In this document: positions 51,475 to 60,770 of the stretch, piece by piece
How positions within the stretch are numbered: position 1 is the first letter of the stretch
How the letters are laid out: each line of letters opens with the position of its first letter
Source: Longispora fulva
GTDB lineage: Bacteria; Actinomycetota; Actinomycetes; Mycobacteriales; Micromonosporaceae
DNA: 64,000 nt
Direction of reading: 5' to 3'
NCBI RefSeq assembly: GCF_015751905.1
Contig: NZ_JADOUF010000001.1
Coordinates: 6,758,001-6,822,000 of the forward strand
Notes under the pieces: model-generated
The model's input: the letters and a program-made list of their open reading frames with translations, nothing else
Databases searched by the model: none
What the model was told of the DNA's origin: nothing
Translations under genes and position numbers: made by a program

Positions 51475-51721
51475 AGTCCCACGAGTGCGGCGGCCGGGCC
51501 ACGAGTCGGGCCGGCGGGCTCGGCAGCGGGGCCGGCAGTCCGCGCCACCGCGACAGCCACACGATCCGGTCGTCGGTGGAGCTGAACACCTCACTGTCCA
51601 GATGGGACGGGTGGTGCTCGACGTTGGGGACGGCGTACTCACAGATCCAGGCCAGCAGCTCCTCGAACCCGTCCGGCTGGGCCCTGACCTCCCACATGCG
51701 CACCATCACGTCTGTTGACAC
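51455..51721 (-). CDS. Small hypothetical protein with possible dimeric alpha-beta barrel fold
   Basis: An 88-residue protein beginning MSTDVMVRMWEVRAQPDGFE and continuing LLAWICEYAVPNVEHHPSHL. This pattern resembles antibiotic-biosynthesis-monooxygenase-type barrels, but I cannot assign a family with certainty. The GTG start shares one base with the rimI stop (TAGTG), so it is coupled to rimI. Its 3' end overlaps the tsaB 3' end by 20 nt, convergently. Confidence 0.65.
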   Translation of the reverse strand: MSTDVMVRMWEVRAQPDGFEELLAWICEYAVPNVEHHPSHLDSEVFSSTDDRIVWLSRWRGLPAPLPSPPARLVARPPHSWDFTPVEF

Positions 51722-52158
51722 TAGGGCCGCCCCCTCAGCATGACCAGAGCGTCTTTGCCGCTCGGCTGGTAGTAGCGTTTGCGGACCCCGACGGTCTCGA
51801 AGCCGTACTTCGCGTAGAGGTGCTGGGCCGGGTTGTCCGAGGCGACCTCCAGGCCCACCGTCCGGTCGCCGGCAGCGGCGAGCAGGTCCTCCAGGAGCAG
51901 CCGGCCGACCCCCTGGCCCTGACTCGCCGCCCGGACCGCGATGTTCTGCACCCAGGCCTCGGTCTCGTCGACGACGGCCAGCCCTGCGTACCCGATCAGC
52001 TCGCCGTCGCGGATCGCCGCCCGGTAGTGGTGGTTCTCGTCCAGCTCGCTCTGCACCATCCAGCGGCTCCAGGCCTCCGCTCCGAACAGCTCCTTCTCGA
52101 TGACGAGAACGGCCGGCACGTGGTCGCGGGTGAGTGGTACGAGGTGCACTGGTCCCAT
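51721..52158 (-). CDS. rimI: Ribosomal-protein-alanine N-acetyltransferase RimI
   Basis: GNAT acetyltransferase, 145 residues. Family features are VIEKELFGAEAWSRWMVQSE, the acetyl-CoA loop VRAASQGQGVGRLLLEDLLA and the C-terminal LYAKYGFETVGVRKRYYQPS followed by GKDALVM. RimI acetylates S18 in E. coli and in other bacteria may act on other N-termini. The ATG at 52158 is 2 nt after the oxidoreductase stop. It is on the strand opposite tsaB, an inversion of the usual arrangement. Confidence 0.9.
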   Translation of the reverse strand: MGPVHLVPLTRDHVPAVLVIEKELFGAEAWSRWMVQSELDENHHYRAAIRDGELIGYAGLAVVDETEAWVQNIAVRAASQGQGVGRLLLEDLLAAAGDRTVGLEVASDNPAQHLYAKYGFETVGVRKRYYQPSGKDALVMLRGRP

Positions 52159-52160
52159 CC

Positions 52161-53075
52161 TCAGATCGTAAGCACCACCTTGCCCCGGGTCCGACCGGTG
52201 GCCACCAGCTCGTGCGCCTTGGTCACATCCTCCAGGGCGAGCACCTCCGCGACCTCGACCCGCAGCGCCCCGGCGTCGACCAGCGCGGTGAGGCGGCGCA
52301 GCCCGGGGCCGTCGGGGAACACCAGGTGCCCGGTGGCGCGGACCCCGGCCCTGTCCGCGGCCTCGGCCATCTCGGCGGTCAGCCCCGCGGGCAGGGTCAC
52401 CAGGACGCCGCCCGGGGCGAGCGTCGCGACCAGGGCCGGGTCGTTCATCCCGTCGAGGACCACGTCGACGGTGATCCGGTCCAGCCAGCCGGGTTCGGTG
52501 TAGTCGACGGGCTCGTCCACGCCGATCGAGCGGAGGAAGTCGTGGTTGGCGGCCCGGCCGGTGCCGATCACGTACGCGCCCCGCGCCTTCGCCAGCTGCA
52601 CGGCGAGGTGACCGACCCCACCTGCGGCGGCGTGCACGAGCACCCGGGTTCCGGCGGTGACTCCGGCCAGGTCGAGGGACTGCTGGGCCGTGAGCCCGGC
52701 CAGGGGCAGCGCGGCGGCGGCCGTGTGGTCGAGCCCGGCCGGCCGGGCCGCGATGGTGTCGACCGGGGCGGTGACGTACTCCGCGTAGCCGCCGACCAGG
52801 TCGGGGAACCGGGGCATGCCGTAGACCTCGTCGCCGGGCGCGAATGCCGTGACCCCCTCGCCGACGGATTCGACGGTGCCGGAGACGTCCCAGCCCCACA
52901 CGTACGGGCCGTCGTCGAACCAGTCGGGGATGTGGCCGGCGTGCGCCTTCCAGTCGACCGGGTTCACCCCGGCCGCCGCCACCCTGATCAGCACCTCGCC
53001 GGCGGCGGGGGTGGGGACGGGCAGGTCCACCAGGGTGATCGTCTCGCCGTACTTCCGGGCCTGCATCGCACGCAT
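52161..53075 (-). CDS. NADP-dependent quinone oxidoreductase-like protein
   Basis: A 304-residue zinc-independent member of the medium-chain dehydrogenase family. It has MQARKYGETITLVDLPVPTP, the substrate/cofactor part AAGVNPVDWKAHAGHIPDWF, and the NADPH-binding motif VLVHAAAGGVGHLAVQLAKA. No zinc ligands for a structural site are visible. The ATG at 53075 has AGAGGAG six bases upstream. It is divergent from an HxlR-family gene and precedes rimI by 2 nt. Confidence 0.88.
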   Translation of the reverse strand: MRAMQARKYGETITLVDLPVPTPAAGEVLIRVAAAGVNPVDWKAHAGHIPDWFDDGPYVWGWDVSGTVESVGEGVTAFAPGDEVYGMPRFPDLVGGYAEYVTAPVDTIAARPAGLDHTAAAALPLAGLTAQQSLDLAGVTAGTRVLVHAAAGGVGHLAVQLAKARGAYVIGTGRAANHDFLRSIGVDEPVDYTEPGWLDRITVDVVLDGMNDPALVATLAPGGVLVTLPAGLTAEMAEAADRAGVRATGHLVFPDGPGLRRLTALVDAGALRVEVAEVLALEDVTKAHELVATGRTRGKVVLTI

Positions 53076-53122
53076 CTCGTGCTCCTCTCGTTCCGAACCC
53101 ATCCTGATTGAGCAGGTTTCCG

Positions 53123-53153
53123 TTGGGAAGTAGGCAGCTTTTTGTGCTATAGG
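53123..53153 (+). promoter_or_regulatory. Possible promoter of the HxlR gene
   Basis: TTGGGA (53123-53128) and TATAGG (53148-53153) are 19 nt apart, with a TGC extension before the -10. The start codon is 7 nt beyond, so the mRNA may be nearly leaderless. The divergent oxidoreductase start is 48 nt upstream, so the two promoters likely share operator DNA. Confidence 0.45.
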
Positions 53154-53159
53154 TACCTG

Positions 53160-53549
53160 ATGGAAACCGACTGCGGAGTGACCTGGCACGACAGCTTCCT
53201 CAAGGCGTGCCCCTCGCGACAGGTGCTCGACATGATCGCGGACAAGTGGGCGCTGCTGGCGATCTGCGCGCTCACCGACGGCCCGATGCGCTTCGGCGAG
53301 CTGCGCCGCCGGCTCGACGGGATCAGCCAGAAGGTGCTCACCCAGACGCTGCGCACCCTGGAGCGCGACGGCCTGGTGCACCGCCGGGTGTATCCGACCA
53401 CCCCGCCCAAGGTGGAGTACTCGCTGGCGGCCCTCGGCCACAGCGTGCTCGGCCTCACGGTCCAGCTGCGGGCCTGGGCCGAGGAGCACACGTCCGCCGT
53501 GGAGGCGGCGAGGGTGGCGTACGACGAGCGGGAACTGGTAGCGGTGTAA
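53160..53549 (+). CDS. HxlR-family redox-type regulator (QorR-like)
   Basis: A 129-residue winged-helix regulator. Its core shows SRQVLDMIADKWALLAICAL and RFGELRRRLDGISQKVLTQT, followed by LRTLERDGLVHRRVYPTTPP, the HxlR signature. Cysteines are at residues 5 and 17. In Corynebacterium glutamicum, QorR is an HxlR repressor divergent from qor2 and uses one cysteine, Cys17. The same residue and layout occur here, so redox control of the neighbouring gene is a reasonable inference. Confidence 0.85.
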   Translation: METDCGVTWHDSFLKACPSRQVLDMIADKWALLAICALTDGPMRFGELRRRLDGISQKVLTQTLRTLERDGLVHRRVYPTTPPKVEYSLAALGHSVLGLTVQLRAWAEEHTSAVEAARVAYDERELVAV

Positions 53550-53625
53550 CCGCCGTTCGCTCCTTACGCGTCACACCAAAAACCGGAGGCGATCACGGGC
53601 GGCGCCGCGTAGCGTCGGGAACGCC

Positions 53626-55320
53626 ATGCGAAAACTTCCCGAAGCCGATCCCGGCGAACCCGATGTCCGTTCGGCCACCCGCTACCTCTGGTGGGTGGTC
53701 CGTATGCAGGGCTCGGCGATCGCCGGCCTGGTGGCCTTCGGCATCGTCTGGATGGTCGCCCAGTCCCTGCTGCCCTACACCGTCGGCAAGGCCATCGACA
53801 AGATCGGGGCCAAGGACATGTCCGGCCTCCTGACCTGGACCGGCATGATCCTGGCCCTCGGCCTCGTGGTCGTGTTCTCCGGCCTGGCCAGGCACCGGTT
53901 CGCCGTGACGAACTGGCTGTCGGCCGCCTACCGCACGATCCAGGTCACCGGCCGGCAGGCCACCCGGCTCGGCGCGACGCTGCCGAAGCGGCTCGCCGCC
54001 GGCGAGGTCGTCGCGGTCGGCAACTCCGACGTGTCCCGGATCGGCAGCGCGATCGACGTGCTCGGCCGGGGCAGTGGGGCCGTGATCGCCATCTTCGTGG
54101 TCGCGTCGATCATGCTCAGCACCTCGGTCAAGCTCGGCCTGCTGGTGCTCGTCGGGGTGCCGCTGCTGTTGTCGCTGATCGGGCCGCTGTTCCGCCCGCT
54201 GCACCGCCGGCAGAGCGCCCAGCGCGAGCTGTACGGCGGCCTGACCTCCCGGGCCAACGACATCGTCGCCGGGCTGCGCGTGCTGCGCGGGGTGGGCGGC
54301 GAGCAGGCGTTCAACGAGCGCTACCGGGCCGAGTCCCAGCGGGTCCGGCACTCCGGGGTCCGGGTGGGCAGGGTCCAGTCGCTGCTGGAGGCCGCCCAGT
54401 TCCTGATCCCCGGCGTGTTCCTGGTGGTCGTCACCTGGGTGGGGGCCCGCCTGGCCCTCGCAGGCGACGTGACCCCTGGCCAACTGGTCTCCTTCTACGG
54501 GTACGCGGCGTTCATGGTCACGCCGATGCGCACCCTGACCGAGGTCGCCGACAAGATGATCAAGGCGAATGTCGCGGCCAAGCGGGTCGTCCGGATCCTC
54601 AGCCTCGAGCCGGAGATCGTCTCCGGCGGTGACGCCGTCCTGCCGACCAGCGGCGAGTTGCACGACCCCGAGTCGGGCACCGTCGTCGGCCCCGGCCGGT
54701 TGACCGCGATCGCCGCGGCGACACCGGAGGAGGCCGCTGCGATCGCCGACCGGCTCGGCCGGTACACGGACAGCGCCGCGACCTGGGGCGGCGTCCCCCT
54801 CCGCGACGCGCCCCTCGCCGCGGTCCGGGAGCGGATCCTTGTCGCCGACAACGAGTCGTTGATCTTCGCGGGTGAGCTGCGCGCCGAGCTGGACCCGACC
54901 GGCACGGCCGACGACGCGACCCTCGACGACGCGCTGCACGTGGCGAGCGCCGCCGACATCGTCGAGGCGCTCCCCGGCGGCCTGACCGAGGACGTCGCCC
55001 AGCGCGGCCGGTCGTTCTCCGGCGGCCAGCAGCAGCGGCTCCGGCTGGTCCGGGCCCTGCTCCTCGATCCGGACGTCCTGCTCCTGGTCGAGCCGACCAG
55101 TGCGGTCGACGCGCACACCGAGGCCAGGATCGCCGACCGGCTGCGGGGCGCCCGCGAGGGCCGCACGACCGTGGTGTGCACGACGAGCCCGCTGATGCTC
55201 GACCGCGCCGACCGGGTCCTCTACGTGGAGGACGGCAAGGTGGTCGCCGAGGGCGCGCACCACGAGCTGCTGAAGACCGAGCCCAGGTATCTGGCGACTG
55301 TGACGAGAGGTGAGGCGTGA
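53626..55320 (+). CDS. ABC exporter subunit 1, degenerate nucleotide-binding domain
   Basis: A 564-residue fused membrane/ATPase half-transporter with about six transmembrane helices in residues 1-300. The nucleotide-binding domain is degenerate: at residues about 353-367 VVGPGRLTAIAAATP stands where Walker A should be and lacks the GKS/T. Walker B is LLLVEPTSAVD, with Val488 in place of Asp but Glu489 kept. The signature SFSGGQQQRLRLVRA (464-470 region) is canonical. It overlaps its partner by 4 nt (GTGA), so a heterodimer is likely. The substrate is unknown. Confidence 0.9.
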   Translation: MRKLPEADPGEPDVRSATRYLWWVVRMQGSAIAGLVAFGIVWMVAQSLLPYTVGKAIDKIGAKDMSGLLTWTGMILALGLVVVFSGLARHRFAVTNWLSAAYRTIQVTGRQATRLGATLPKRLAAGEVVAVGNSDVSRIGSAIDVLGRGSGAVIAIFVVASIMLSTSVKLGLLVLVGVPLLLSLIGPLFRPLHRRQSAQRELYGGLTSRANDIVAGLRVLRGVGGEQAFNERYRAESQRVRHSGVRVGRVQSLLEAAQFLIPGVFLVVVTWVGARLALAGDVTPGQLVSFYGYAAFMVTPMRTLTEVADKMIKANVAAKRVVRILSLEPEIVSGGDAVLPTSGELHDPESGTVVGPGRLTAIAAATPEEAAAIADRLGRYTDSAATWGGVPLRDAPLAAVRERILVADNESLIFAGELRAELDPTGTADDATLDDALHVASAADIVEALPGGLTEDVAQRGRSFSGGQQQRLRLVRALLLDPDVLLLVEPTSAVDAHTEARIADRLRGAREGRTTVVCTTSPLMLDRADRVLYVEDGKVVAEGAHHELLKTEPRYLATVTRGEA

Positions 55321-57065
55321 AACAGCTCCTGCCGATCGCGGACGGTCCCGAGGTCCGGCGCTACGCGCTGGTCCTGATGCGCCGGCACCCGGGCGACCTG
55401 CTCCTGACCGTCGGGCTCTACGCCGCGGCGGCCGTGTCGGGCCTGTTCGCGCCCCGGCTGCTCGGCGACCTCGTGGGCGAGGTGTCGAAGCACGGCAGCA
55501 AGGTCACCGTGGACAGGATCGCGATCGCCATCGCGGCGTTCCTCGTGGTCCAGGCCCTCCTGATCCGGTACGCGCGGCTGGCCAGCGCCAAGTTCGGCGA
55601 GAAGATGCTCGCCGAGCTGCGCGAGGACTTCATCGAGCAGACCCTGGCGCTGCCGCTGTCCACGGTCGAGAAGGCCGGCTCGGGCGACCTGCTGACCCGC
55701 AGTTCGCGGGACGTGGACGAGATGTCGGAGGCCGTGCGGTACGCGGTGCCGGCCACCCTCGTCGCCATCGTCACGGTGCTGCTCACGATCGGCGCGCTGG
55801 CCCTGGTCAGCCCGATCATGGCCCTGCCCTGGCTGGTCACGGTCCCGCTGCTGTACTTCGGCACCCGCTGGTACCTCAAGCGGGCCACCCCGGGCTACCT
55901 GCGCGAGAACGCGGCGTACGCGGCGATCAACGACAACCTCGCCGAGACCGTCGAGGGCGCGCGCACCGTCGAGGCCCTGCGCCTCGCCGACCGGCGCCGC
56001 GACAGGCTGGACGACGCGCTGAAGGAGTCCTGGGCGGCGGAGCGGTACACGCTCTGGCTGCGCAGCGTGTGGTTCCCGATCGTCGAGTTCGGTTACGTGC
56101 TGCCGGTCGCGGCCACCGCGTTGGGCGCCGGCATCTTCTACGTCAACGACCTGGTCACCCTGCCGCAGGCCGTGGCCGGCGTGCTCTACATCCAGCAGCT
56201 GATCAACCCGCTGGACGAGCTGCTCAGCTGGCTCGACCGGCTCCAGGTCGGCGGCGTGTCCCTGGCCCGGCTGCTCGGCGTCGCCCAGGTGCCGGCCGAC
56301 CGGGAGGCCACCGGCAAGGTCCCGATCGGCTCGGACATCGAGGCCCGCGACGTGCGGTACTCGTACGGCACCCGCGACGTCCTGCACGGCATCGACCTGG
56401 AGGTCCGCCCCGGCGAGCGGCTGGCCATGGTCGGCCCGTCCGGGGCCGGCAAGTCGACCCTCGGCCGGCTGCTGGCCGGCATCCACGGGCCCCGGACCGG
56501 CTCGGTGGACGTCGGCGCCGTGCCGCTGATCGAGCTGCCGCTGAACGAGCTGCGTGGCCAGGTCGCCCTGGTCACCCAGGAGCACCACGTCTTCCTCGGC
56601 ACGGTGTCGGAGAACGTGGCGCTGGCCCGCCCCGACGCCGGCGACGACCAGATCAACGCCGCGTTGGCCGCCGTCGACGCCCTGGACTGGGTGCGCGCGC
56701 TGCCCGACGGGCTGGAGACCAAGGTCGGCTCCGGGGAGCACGCCCTGTCCCCTGCGGAGGCCCAGCAGATCGCGCTGGCCCGGCTGGTGCTGGCCGACCC
56801 GCACACCCTGGTGTTGGACGAGGCGACCTCGCTGCTCGACCCGAGGGCGGCCCGGCACCTGGAGCGCTCGCTGGCGGCCGTGCTGGAGGGCCGGACCGTG
56901 ATCGCCATCGCGCACCGGCTGCACACCGCGCACGACGCCGACCGGGTCGCGGTGGTCGAGGACGGCCTGATCTCGGAGCTGGGCAGCCATCATGAGCTGG
57001 TCGCCGCCGACGGAGCGTACGCGGCGCTGTGGAGTTCCTGGCACGGCGGCAAGAACGGCGGGTAG
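55317..57065 (+). CDS. ABC exporter subunit 2, degenerate signature motif
   Basis: A 582-residue fused half-transporter with six predicted transmembrane helices. Walker A GPSGAGKST (Lys379), Walker B LVLDEATSLLD (Asp501, Glu502) and the H-loop IAIAHRLHTAHDADR are intact. The signature is replaced by LSPAEAQQ (residues 477-484) instead of LSGGQ. With subunit 1 it can form one complete ATP site: this subunit's Walker motifs plus the partner's SGGQ. The GTG start overlaps the previous stop. Confidence 0.9.
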   Translation: MKQLLPIADGPEVRRYALVLMRRHPGDLLLTVGLYAAAAVSGLFAPRLLGDLVGEVSKHGSKVTVDRIAIAIAAFLVVQALLIRYARLASAKFGEKMLAELREDFIEQTLALPLSTVEKAGSGDLLTRSSRDVDEMSEAVRYAVPATLVAIVTVLLTIGALALVSPIMALPWLVTVPLLYFGTRWYLKRATPGYLRENAAYAAINDNLAETVEGARTVEALRLADRRRDRLDDALKESWAAERYTLWLRSVWFPIVEFGYVLPVAATALGAGIFYVNDLVTLPQAVAGVLYIQQLINPLDELLSWLDRLQVGGVSLARLLGVAQVPADREATGKVPIGSDIEARDVRYSYGTRDVLHGIDLEVRPGERLAMVGPSGAGKSTLGRLLAGIHGPRTGSVDVGAVPLIELPLNELRGQVALVTQEHHVFLGTVSENVALARPDAGDDQINAALAAVDALDWVRALPDGLETKVGSGEHALSPAEAQQIALARLVLADPHTLVLDEATSLLDPRAARHLERSLAAVLEGRTVIAIAHRLHTAHDADRVAVVEDGLISELGSHHELVAADGAYAALWSSWHGGKNGG

Positions 57066-57109
57066 GCCGCTACGCTGTGTCCCGCCGGGGGTTGCGCGAC
57101 ACAGGAGGC

Positions 57110-57385
57110 ATGATGCGACGGTTGGCGCTGAGCGTGGCGGCTGTCGTGCTGTTCGTTGGCGTGCTGGCCGTGCCGGCGGCGGGCATCGCCGCGCGGGAGC
57201 TGTCGGACTGCAAGCGGCACCGGTTCGTCACGGCCGAGTCGTGGCGGGCCCGTGCCGTGGACGACGCGGGCTGCCGGACGTGGGAGCGGTTCACGAAACG
57301 TCGGCCGGCTGGCAGAGCAACGTCACCGGAGCCCCTGCCACCCGGGTCAGGATCACCGTCGCCTCGTTCGGTCCGTCGAGTCTGA
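57110..57385 (+). CDS. Small predicted secreted or anchored protein
   Basis: A 91-residue product with a signal-like N-terminus: [20 protein letters not shown] followed by [27 protein letters not shown] precedes the first ATG directly, and a second ATG one codon later is equally possible. Two cysteines remain in the outer part. The last 32 codons overlap the 3' end of the opposite-strand methyltransferase by 95 nt, which is unusual, and the reading beyond residue about 60 is low-complexity. It may be truncated or misread there. Confidence 0.5.
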   Translation: MMRRLALSVAAVVLFVGVLAVPAAGIAARELSDCKRHRFVTAESWRARAVDDAGCRTWERFTKRRPAGRATSPEPLPPGSGSPSPRSVRRV

Positions 57386-58490
57386 GCTGTTTGCGCAGGC
57401 TCTCCGGCTCGAGCGCCGAGCCGCGCTTCTTGATGGTCAGTCGGCCGACGCCGCGCTCCCTCAGCGTCGAGCGCAGCCGTTTGAGGCTGAAGGGCAACAC
57501 CAGATCGATCCGGTACGCCCTGGCGAAGCGCGTCGCGCGCACCTCGTCGGCGTACAGGTACGCGATCGTCGGGTCGGCGATGTTCGCCCCGAGCGTGTCG
57601 GCGAGCTCGGCGACCAGGTGCGACCGGATCACGGCCCCGTCGGGGTCGTAGACGAACGCCCTGGTCGGCCCGACCTCTGCCTCGCGGGTGCCGCCCCCGG
57701 TCAGCTGCGCGGCCCCGCCGGGCGTCCCGTCGCCCCGGCCCGAGCTCCGTCCGGTGTCCCCGGGGAGCACCGTGGCCCGCCGGGGCACCTCCGCGAGCCG
57801 GTCGCACCACAGGGCGGCCTCCACCACCTCGCCGCCGACGCTGACCCACTCGGCCTCCGCGGTGCCCGGCAGCAGCGCGTGGTCGATCCCCGGCCCCAGC
57901 TTGATCACGGCCGGCCGCCGGGTCAGGCTCTCGATGAAGTCCCACGGCGGCGAGTACGACCGGGGGTCGAACACCCGCCGGTTGCCGGCCCGCCGCGCCG
58001 GGTCGCAGAACACCGCGTCGAAGGCGGTCAGGTCCACCGACTGGGCGTCGCGGTGCTCGACGGTCACGGGCAGCCCGGCGGTGTTCGCCGCGGCGATCTC
58101 GGCGGTGCCGGGGTCGGCCTCCACCGCGTACACCGTGATGCCGGCCCGCGCGAACGCCCGGGCGTCGGCGCCGATCCCGCAGCCCAGGTCGGCGATGGTC
58201 CGGACCCCGGCGGCGGCGAGCCGGGCGGCCCGCCGGTCGGCCACGGTCAGCCGGGTGGCCTGTTCCAGCCCGGCCCGGGTGAAGAACATCTGCCCTGCGT
58301 CCGGCCCGAACTTGGCCACGGCCTTCGCCCGCAGCGTGGCCTGGGTGAGCGCCTCGCCGGCCAGCTCAGCGCCGGCCCCGGTGGCCCGGAGCGCCTCGAC
58401 GGCCTTGAGCTGGTCGCCGTCCACGAGCCCCGCGGCGAGGGTCAACAGGGCACTTCCGGCGGGACTTCGCAGCTCGGTGAGACTCACCAC
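57291..58490 (-). CDS. THUMP-like SAM-dependent methyltransferase
   Basis: A 399-residue protein. The central methyltransferase fold has [20 protein letters not shown] (motif I), [20 protein letters not shown] and [20 protein letters not shown] (a motif IV-like DPARR). The C-terminal part resembles the THUMP-like domain of this actinomycete family. The likely substrate is RNA, but this is unproven. The start is GTG 58490 with GTG 58487 as alternative. It is divergent from groES. Confidence 0.82.
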   Translation of the reverse strand: MVSLTELRSPAGSALLTLAAGLVDGDQLKAVEALRATGAGAELAGEALTQATLRAKAVAKFGPDAGQMFFTRAGLEQATRLTVADRRAARLAAAGVRTIADLGCGIGADARAFARAGITVYAVEADPGTAEIAAANTAGLPVTVEHRDAQSVDLTAFDAVFCDPARRAGNRRVFDPRSYSPPWDFIESLTRRPAVIKLGPGIDHALLPGTAEAEWVSVGGEVVEAALWCDRLAEVPRRATVLPGDTGRSSGRGDGTPGGAAQLTGGGTREAEVGPTRAFVYDPDGAVIRSHLVAELADTLGANIADPTIAYLYADEVRATRFARAYRIDLVLPFSLKRLRSTLRERGVGRLTIKKRGSALEPESLRKQLRLDGPNEATVILTRVAGAPVTLLCQPADVS

Positions 58491-58500
58491 GACAGCTTAC

Positions 58501-58531
58501 GGCTGGCACTCTGGTTGACGGAGTGCCAGCC
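58501..58531 (+). promoter_or_regulatory. CIRCE operator 1 (HrcA site)
   Basis: GGCTGGCACTC (58501-58511) and GAGTGCCAGCC (58521-58531) form a perfect 11-bp inverted repeat with a 9-nt spacer, close to the CIRCE consensus TTAGCACTC-N9-GAGTGCTAA. It overlaps the -35 of the groESL promoter, so the HrcA repressor can block transcription. Confidence 0.92.
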
Positions 58532-58543
58532 ACGACATAACCT
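58515..58543 (+). promoter_or_regulatory. groESL promoter
   Basis: TTGACG (58515-58520) and TAACCT (58538-58543) are 17 nt apart. The hexamers fall between and partly within the two CIRCE elements, as expected for an HrcA-repressed promoter. Confidence 0.75.
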
Positions 58544-58547
58544 TCGG

Positions 58548-58574
58548 TTAGCACTCTCCACCCGAGGGTGCCAG
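58548..58574 (+). promoter_or_regulatory. CIRCE operator 2 (HrcA site)
   Basis: TTAGCACTC (58548-58556) matches the consensus exactly; its right arm GGGTGCCAG (58566-58574) after a 9-nt spacer is 6 of 9 matches. It lies at the predicted transcription start. Double CIRCE arrangements occur before groESL1 in streptomycetes. Confidence 0.8.
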
Positions 58575-58655
58575 CACTCGGCGGTCCCGGACCCGCGACG
58601 ACGGTTCCGTCGGTGGAGTTGGCATACACACCAAGTACCCCAGGAGGGTATGTCC

Positions 58656-58964
58656 ATGAGCACCGCGACCAAGGTTGCGATCAAGCCTCTCGAGGACCGC
58701 ATCGTGGTCCAGGCGAACGAGGCTGAGACCACGACCGCATCTGGCCTCGTGATCCCCGACACCGCCAAGGAGAAGCCCCAGGAGGGCACCGTCCTGGCCG
58801 TCGGGCCCGGCCGCTTCGACGACAACGGGGCCCGCGTGCCCGTCGACGTCCAGGTCGGTGACGTGGTGATCTACTCGAAGTACGGCGGCACCGAGGTCAA
58901 GTACGCCGGCGAGGAGTACCTGATCCTGTCCGCCCGCGACGTTCTCGCGGTCGTCGAGAAGTAG
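58656..58964 (+). CDS. groES: Chaperonin GroES
   Basis: A 102-residue co-chaperonin. Its core is [20 protein letters not shown] and [20 protein letters not shown]-like sequence; the mobile loop ([17 protein letters not shown]) is present. The ATG at 58656 has AGGAGGG seven bases upstream; the ATG at 58650 is too close to it. An intrinsic terminator separates it from groEL. Confidence 0.97.
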   Translation: MSTATKVAIKPLEDRIVVQANEAETTTASGLVIPDTAKEKPQEGTVLAVGPGRFDDNGARVPVDVQVGDVVIYSKYGGTEVKYAGEEYLILSARDVLAVVEK

Positions 58965-58970
58965 TCGTGA

Positions 58971-60656
<1,686 letters not shown>

Positions 60657-60678
60657 CAAAACCGTGCACAGTGGACGG

Positions 60679-60710
60679 GCACCCGGCTCCTGCCGGGTGC
60701 TCGTTTCTTT
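60679..60710 (+). terminator. Terminator after groEL
   Basis: GCACCCGG (60679-60686) pairs with CCGGGTGC (60693-60700) around CTCCTG, followed by TCGTTTCTTT. It separates groEL from the sigma-factor gene. Confidence 0.8.
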
Positions 60711-60719
60711 GCCACAAGT

Positions 60720-60753
60720 CCGTTACGGTGCGAATACACGGGCACCGTAACGG
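60720..60753 (+). promoter_or_regulatory. Perfect 12-bp inverted repeat before the sigma-factor gene
   Basis: CCGTTACGGTGC (60720-60731) and GCACCGTAACGG (60742-60753) are exact complements, separated by 10 nt (GAATACACGG). The second arm runs into GGAGGG, 13 nt before the sigma-factor ATG. It could be a repressor operator or an mRNA hairpin limiting ribosome binding. It differs from CIRCE, and no T-run follows. Confidence 0.75.
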
Positions 60754-60770
60754 AGGGTCTTTCTTCAACG

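Noticed and set aside
51721-52899. A long minus-strand frame upstream of rimI
   Set aside because: Its first 247 codons are an Arg-rich shadow of the oxidoreductase gene. RimI similarity begins only at the ATG at 52158.
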